NCBI RefSeq assembly: GCF_900112985.1
Contig: NZ_FONS01000007.1
Span: 1 to 64,000 of the forward strand
Direction of reading: 5' to 3'
DNA: 64,000 nucleotides
Source: Pedobacter antarcticus
GTDB lineage: Bacteria; Bacteroidota; Bacteroidia; Sphingobacteriales; Sphingobacteriaceae
The position numbers and the translations under genes were made by a program. Of this stretch, positions 60,783 to 64,000 are shown in pieces (position 1 is the stretch's first letter; every line of letters starts with the position of its first letter). The notes below the pieces were generated by a model, which saw only the letters and a program-made list of their open reading frames with translations, made no database searches and was not told the DNA's origin.

Positions 60783-61205
60783 CTAAGCTTGAGCGATGTC
60801 ATAAACGATTACTTTAGACCATAAATGGCTGTATTTTTCAATAAAGGCGAGATGGATAGGGTGGGTCTGATAGACAGCCTGACCCGCAAGGTCGTTGAAA
60901 AAAAGTAGTTCTGATACGCCCCAGCTACTGTCAATAACGTCTCTTTTCTCTGTGTCGGCTACTATGCCCACGTGGAGACCTTTAACTGTCTCGATTTTAG
61001 ATAGTGTTTTAACGCCTGCTACAAGCAGGTCTCGGTCAGCTTTAGAATCTGGGTTTTTTAGCCAGAAGAAAACATGATGTACTACCGGATACTGTTGTTC
61101 CATAACATTAGTTGATGATGAAAAAGGCATTGCTGTAGCTACAGTAGTTGTAACTGCCATTGCTGCTGCTGTTCCAATGAATTTTCTGCGTGTTGAATTG
61201 GCCAT
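60783..61205 (-). CDS. Exported Dabb-domain (stress-response alpha-beta barrel) protein
   Basis: 140 residues. The N terminus has a twin-arginine (Tat) signal, NSTRRKFIGTAAAMAV, so it is exported folded. The rest is a Dabb ferredoxin-like domain (VVHHVFFWLKNPDSKADRDLLVAGVKTL, SELLFFNDLAGQAVYQTHP). Dabb proteins form dimeric barrels; their substrate is mostly unknown. It lies 19 bp after the lipocalin-like gene, so they probably form an operon. Confidence 0.8.
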   Translation of the reverse strand: MANSTRRKFIGTAAAMAVTTTVATAMPFSSSTNVMEQQYPVVHHVFFWLKNPDSKADRDLLVAGVKTLSKIETVKGLHVGIVADTEKRDVIDSSWGVSELLFFNDLAGQAVYQTHPIHLAFIEKYSHLWSKVIVYDIAQA

Positions 61206-61224
61206 AAATTAGGTTCGGATTAGA

Positions 61225-61617
61225 TTATTTGACTTTAATATATCTGATGAGGCAGGCTTCGATACATGCGCCCTGCGTCATTATCATTTCTTTATTGTTA
61301 GCCAGGGTATAAATCAAACTTATTTTCGAATTATCAGCCTTGGTAAAGATTATGCGTCCTTCATCCTCGAGCGTGTAACTTTTATAATCATTCAGCCCCT
61401 TTGCGGTTCCGTTTGCATAAAGATAAATCAGTGTGCGGTCTTTGGCTGGAAGATCTCTCCAAGGAGTTTTACCGTTTCCAATATCGTTGAGTACCGCTAC
61501 AGACTGCCAGGTGCCAATGACGCCATCACCGGAGGAAGCATCTCCCTGGTTGTCATGTTTTTTGCAGCCGGCTAGTATTACAGTAAGAATACTTAGTGCG
61601 AGTATAATTCTTTTCAT
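61225..61617 (-). CDS. Lipocalin-like small lipoprotein
   Basis: 130 residues with lipobox LAGC (C18). VIGTWQSVAVLNDIGNGKTPW and LEDEGRIIFTKADNSKISLIYTL suggest a Bacteroidota lipocalin-like (META-type) beta barrel. The function is unknown. It is the first gene of the pair with the Dabb protein. Confidence 0.65.
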   Translation of the reverse strand: MKRIILALSILTVILAGCKKHDNQGDASSGDGVIGTWQSVAVLNDIGNGKTPWRDLPAKDRTLIYLYANGTAKGLNDYKSYTLEDEGRIIFTKADNSKISLIYTLANNKEMIMTQGACIEACLIRYIKVK

Positions 61618-61720
61618 ACCTAAATTTAAAGTATTGAAAGATAAGAAAATTATAGTTTAATTCATGTATCTAAGCGCATATCCGTCGGTGCAAAGACCGT
61701 TGGAAATGATTAAGATGAAT

Positions 61721-62254
61721 TTACCGCTGATAAATATTGAGGCGGCTATTTTTAGATTTAGTAATTTGTACCAGCTGTCTTCTCGGATTTCGACTGAGAA
61801 TATCTGTTACCCTTGCTGCACTGGCAGTAACCCGGTATCTGGCAGCAATTTCTTGTGCGATCGCTTTTGCAGTCCTGGGTTTGTCTAAGAAATCAGAATT
61901 TAATATCATGTCGACGTAATGAGAGAGATTTGGCGTTTCTTCATTAAGCCATGCCGGATCTATCTGTTTGCTGATTAGGTATTTTCTGATATTATCCCTT
62001 AATATTTCTCTGGCTGGGATGGGGAATTCCGGATCGGCAAGCTGATAATACCTGACGCCAAAAGTCTGACCTATAGTTTCCTGGATCTTTATGCCGATAT
62101 TAAGGTCGCCGTTCTCAATAGCGGCTATATAGGGCTGATGGACTTCGGTAAACGTAGCAAGTTCTTTCTGGGAAAGCTCTGCTGCTTTTCTGAATGCCCT
62201 AATACGCTGACCGTATTCTTTAACCGCACTATAATCTTTCTTCGACACAGACAA
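61721..62254 (-). CDS. XRE-family HTH regulator with a C-terminal helical domain
   Basis: 177 residues. The HTH is at about 14-72 (YGQRIRAFRKAAELSQKELATFTEVHQPYIAAIENGDLNIG). The second domain (about 80-177, AREILRDNIRKYLISKQIDPAWL... and AKAIAQEIAARYRVTASAARVTDIL) itself resembles a second HTH-type fold. No ATG is available: the frame opens with TTG (62254) or GTG (62248), and an in-frame stop lies just upstream inside a hairpin. Translation may be weak or controlled by that hairpin. Confidence 0.72.
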   Translation of the reverse strand: MSVSKKDYSAVKEYGQRIRAFRKAAELSQKELATFTEVHQPYIAAIENGDLNIGIKIQETIGQTFGVRYYQLADPEFPIPAREILRDNIRKYLISKQIDPAWLNEETPNLSHYVDMILNSDFLDKPRTAKAIAQEIAARYRVTASAARVTDILSRNPRRQLVQITKSKNSRLNIYQR

Positions 62255-62256
62255 AT

Positions 62257-62288
62257 AAAACAGTATCGGTTATCTTAACCGATACTGT
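62257..62288 (-). terminator. Hairpin between the Lrp-type and XRE genes
   Basis: ACAGTATCGGTTA (62260-62272) and its perfect complement (62276-62288) flank a 3-nt loop. On the minus strand a TTTT run follows, as for a terminator of the Lrp-type gene 45 bp upstream. It ends 6 bp before the XRE start codon, so it is also that gene's leader. Confidence 0.8.
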
Positions 62289-62332
62289 ATAATGTATAAA
62301 TGGCGATAGAATTTCGGGTGAATTATCCCTTG

Positions 62333-62815
62333 TTAATCTTTATTGTCAGTGTCGTATGCTGTCTGATATTTGATTTCCTTCATTACAAAGGAACTCTGCA
62401 CATGGGCAATATTCTCTATTGCAGCCAACTTATTGGATAGAAAGTCCTGGTAACATTTCATATCGGAAACAACAACTTTCAATGAATAATCAAAATTGCC
62501 GGCGACATGGAAACACTCCATGACTTCAGGAATTGCTGCTACGGCCTGCTCAAAATCTATAATCATCGCTTTAGAATGCAATCGGAGTGAAACCTGTATC
62601 AATGCTACAATGTCTTTACCTATTTTATCTCTGTCCAGGACGGCTACATAACGCAGAACGACTCCGGATTGTTCAATCTTTTTAAGTCTTTCATAGGTTG
62701 GCGTAAGGCTGAGACCGATTCTGCCGGCTATTTGTTTAGCATTCAGGCGGGCATCCGTCTGTAATTCCTTTAAAATCTGATGATCAGTTTTGTCAAAAAT
62801 AGCTGGGGTAGTCAT
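62333..62815 (-). CDS. Lrp/AsnC-family transcriptional regulator
   Basis: 160 residues. The N-terminal HTH (about 8-60: DHQILKELQTDARLNAKQIAGRIGLSLTPTYERLKKIE) is followed by the ligand-binding RAM/AsnC domain (about 70-150: VAAIPEVMECFHVAGNFDYSLKVVVSDMKCYQDFL). It senses an amino acid and controls nearby genes. It is divergent from the histidine-type decarboxylase across a 154-bp AT-rich region, and so is the most likely regulator of that gene. Confidence 0.9.
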   Translation of the reverse strand: MTTPAIFDKTDHQILKELQTDARLNAKQIAGRIGLSLTPTYERLKKIEQSGVVLRYVAVLDRDKIGKDIVALIQVSLRLHSKAMIIDFEQAVAAIPEVMECFHVAGNFDYSLKVVVSDMKCYQDFLSNKLAAIENIAHVQSSFVMKEIKYQTAYDTDNKD

Positions 62816-62929
62816 TTGTTGCTGTGTTCTTTAATTTTCTATTCCTTAGCAGTATAAATTTACTGTATATCCTGTAAATATAATGTATATTTTCTTAAAT
62901 GATGTTTATAGTGGTTTTTTTGAATGTGA

Positions 62930-62958
62930 TTGACTTAATTTACAGAATTATATTTTTA
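62930..62958 (+). promoter_or_regulatory. Possible promoter of the decarboxylase gene
   Basis: TTG at 62930-62932 and TATTTTTA at 62951-62958 (one mismatch to TAnnTTTG) are separated by 18 bp. They end 11 bp before the start codon. The surrounding DNA is AT-rich, as Lrp-type regulators prefer. Confidence 0.4.
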
Positions 62959-62969
62959 CTAACCCTGTT

Positions 62970-64000
62970 ATGAGAACGAGTCAATTGCCGGACGCTGAGA
63001 TGCTTCAGTTAGCTGAGTTGAAAAAGAAATTAACTGCAGACGCAGAACTAATGCTGGGCTATCCGGTGTCTAAAGATTTCAATTATGATGAACTTGCTGA
63101 ATTCCTGAAGTTTCCGATAAACAACCTTGGTGACCCCTTTATAGAATCCACCTATCAGGTGGGTACGCGCGGACTGGAGGTTGAGGTACTGGAATTTTTC
63201 GCGGCACTTTTTCGTGCGCCCGTAAATAATTGGTGGGGCTATGTGACTAACGGCGGATCGGAAGGTAATTTATATGGTTTGTATCTGGCGCGTGAAATTC
63301 ATCCTAAAGGAATGGTTTATTTTTCGCAGGCTACGCACTATAGTGTACAGAAAAACCTGCACTTATTGAATATGCAGAATATTGTTATCAGAACACAGCG
63401 TAGCGGAGAGATAGACTATGAAGATCTTCGGGATACTATCCGTATGAACCGACATATGCCTGTTATCATTTTTGCGAACATTGGCACTACAATGACTGAA
63501 GCCAGAGACGATGTCCGTAAGATTAAGGCCATACTGCAGGATCTGGCGATTCAACATTATTATATTCATGCTGACGGTGCGTTATCGGGAAGTTACAGTG
63601 CTTTCATTGAACCAAGACCGGCTTTTGACTTTGCAGATGGGGCAGATTCCATTGCGATCAGCGGGCATAAGTTCATTGGTTCACCAATTCCCTGCGGTGT
63701 AGTCATAGTGAAAAAAAATAACAGGGATAGAATTGCCCGTTCTGTCTCATATACAGGTAGCATGGATACGACGATTACCGGCTCCCGAAACGGACACAGT
63801 CCTTTGTTCCTATGGTACACGCTCAAAAAGCTGGGAGAGGATGGCTTTCGTGCACGTGCCCTGCATAGTCTTAAAGTGGCAGCTTATGCGGAAGAGCAGC
63901 TCAGGGAGAATGGTATTGAAGCCTGGAGAAACCCTAACTCAATAACGGTAAATATGCCGGCTCCAGGCGAGCGTGTGCGGTTGAAATGGCAGCTGGCGAT
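62970..64000 (+). CDS. hdc: PLP-dependent histidine-type decarboxylase, 3' cut by window edge
   Basis: 343 codons are present from the ATG at 62970, open to the window end; the family is about 380 residues, so most of the protein is seen. Group II PLP decarboxylase features: WWGYVTNGGSEGNLYGLYLARE, the cofactor-facing HADGALSGSY, and the Schiff-base Lys K234 in SISGHKFIGSPIPCGVV. This layout is that of bacterial histidine decarboxylases (histamine formation, for example in siderophore pathways). Serine decarboxylases are close relatives, so the substrate is inferred. Divergent from the Lrp-type regulator. Confidence 0.85.
   Translation, partial: MRTSQLPDAEMLQLAELKKKLTADAELMLGYPVSKDFNYDELAEFLKFPINNLGDPFIESTYQVGTRGLEVEVLEFFAALFRAPVNNWWGYVTNGGSEGNLYGLYLAREIHPKGMVYFSQATHYSVQKNLHLLNMQNIVIRTQRSGEIDYEDLRDTIRMNRHMPVIIFANIGTTMTEARDDVRKIKAILQDLAIQHYYIHADGALSGSYSAFIEPRPAFDFADGADSIAISGHKFIGSPIPCGVVIVKKNNRDRIARSVSYTGSMDTTITGSRNGHSPLFLWYTLKKLGEDGFRARALHSLKVAAYAEEQLRENGIEAWRNPNSITVNMPAPGERVRLKWQLA

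Overview
The window is 64 kb of chromosome from a Bacteroidota bacterium, most likely Pedobacter or a close Sphingobacteriaceae relative (inferred from gene content; I could not run a search). The evidence is the Bacteroidota promoter form TTG-N19/20-TAnnTTTG (clearest before trxB and rplU), a 6-gene sulfate-assimilation operon, GH20 and GH43 hydrolases, a periplasmic-type M1 peptidase, and a moderately AT-rich, gene-dense layout. Most genes are core metabolism. No tRNA, rRNA, CRISPR array or prophage was seen. The left edge holds the 3' end of an IS3-type transposase, and the right edge cuts a PLP-dependent histidine-type decarboxylase.

Layout. 0-4 kb: IS remnant, copy 1 of a structured dispersed repeat, acyl-CoA carboxylase beta subunit, MORN-like secreted protein, trxB. 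4-12.4 kb: GH20 hexosaminidase, ECF sigma factor overlapping a membrane protein, dicarboxylate symporter, rplU-rpmA, an XRE regulator and a HisKA-receiver protein with no ATPase domain. 12.3-21.2 kb: leftward rnr / carboxypeptidase-regulatory-domain protein / polyprenyl synthase cluster with a 15-bp tandem repeat in its last leader, MscS channel, a conserved unknown, GH43, GNAT and YajQ. 21.3-30.2 kb: histone-H1-like protein, ppk1-ppx behind a possible Pho box, a FabZ-like dehydratase, and the leftward operon polyphosphate-type glucokinase - gnd - zwf - pgl. 30.4-34.8 kb: permuted papain-fold amidase, two secreted proteins, M1 peptidase.

35-41.6 kb: a TetR regulator followed by a three-gene RND efflux operon. 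Four copies of the palindrome TTAACNNNGTTAA lie in their upstream regions, a convincing regulator-operator set. 42.1-47.8 kb: sbcD-sbcC and an L,D-transpeptidase. 47.8-48.76 kb: a 0.9 kb gene-free region with a possible small RNA (promoter plus orphan terminator) and copy 2 of the dispersed repeat in inverted orientation.

48.76-56 kb: sulfate assimilation (sulfite reductase with a HEPN-like tail, cobA, a siroheme-synthase/TSUP-transporter fusion, cysH, cysD, cysN), closed by a perfect 29-bp inverted repeat. 56-60.2 kb: a small membrane protein with an internal duplication and a heterodimeric ABC exporter with one degenerate ATP site. 60.2-64 kb: small secreted proteins, an XRE regulator that starts right after a hairpin, and an Lrp-family regulator divergent from the decarboxylase.

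Most worth following up: the dispersed 11-bp-periodic hairpin element, the siroheme-synthase/TSUP fusion, the ATPase-less HisKA-REC protein, the polyphosphate-linked pentose-phosphate genes, and the TetR operator set.
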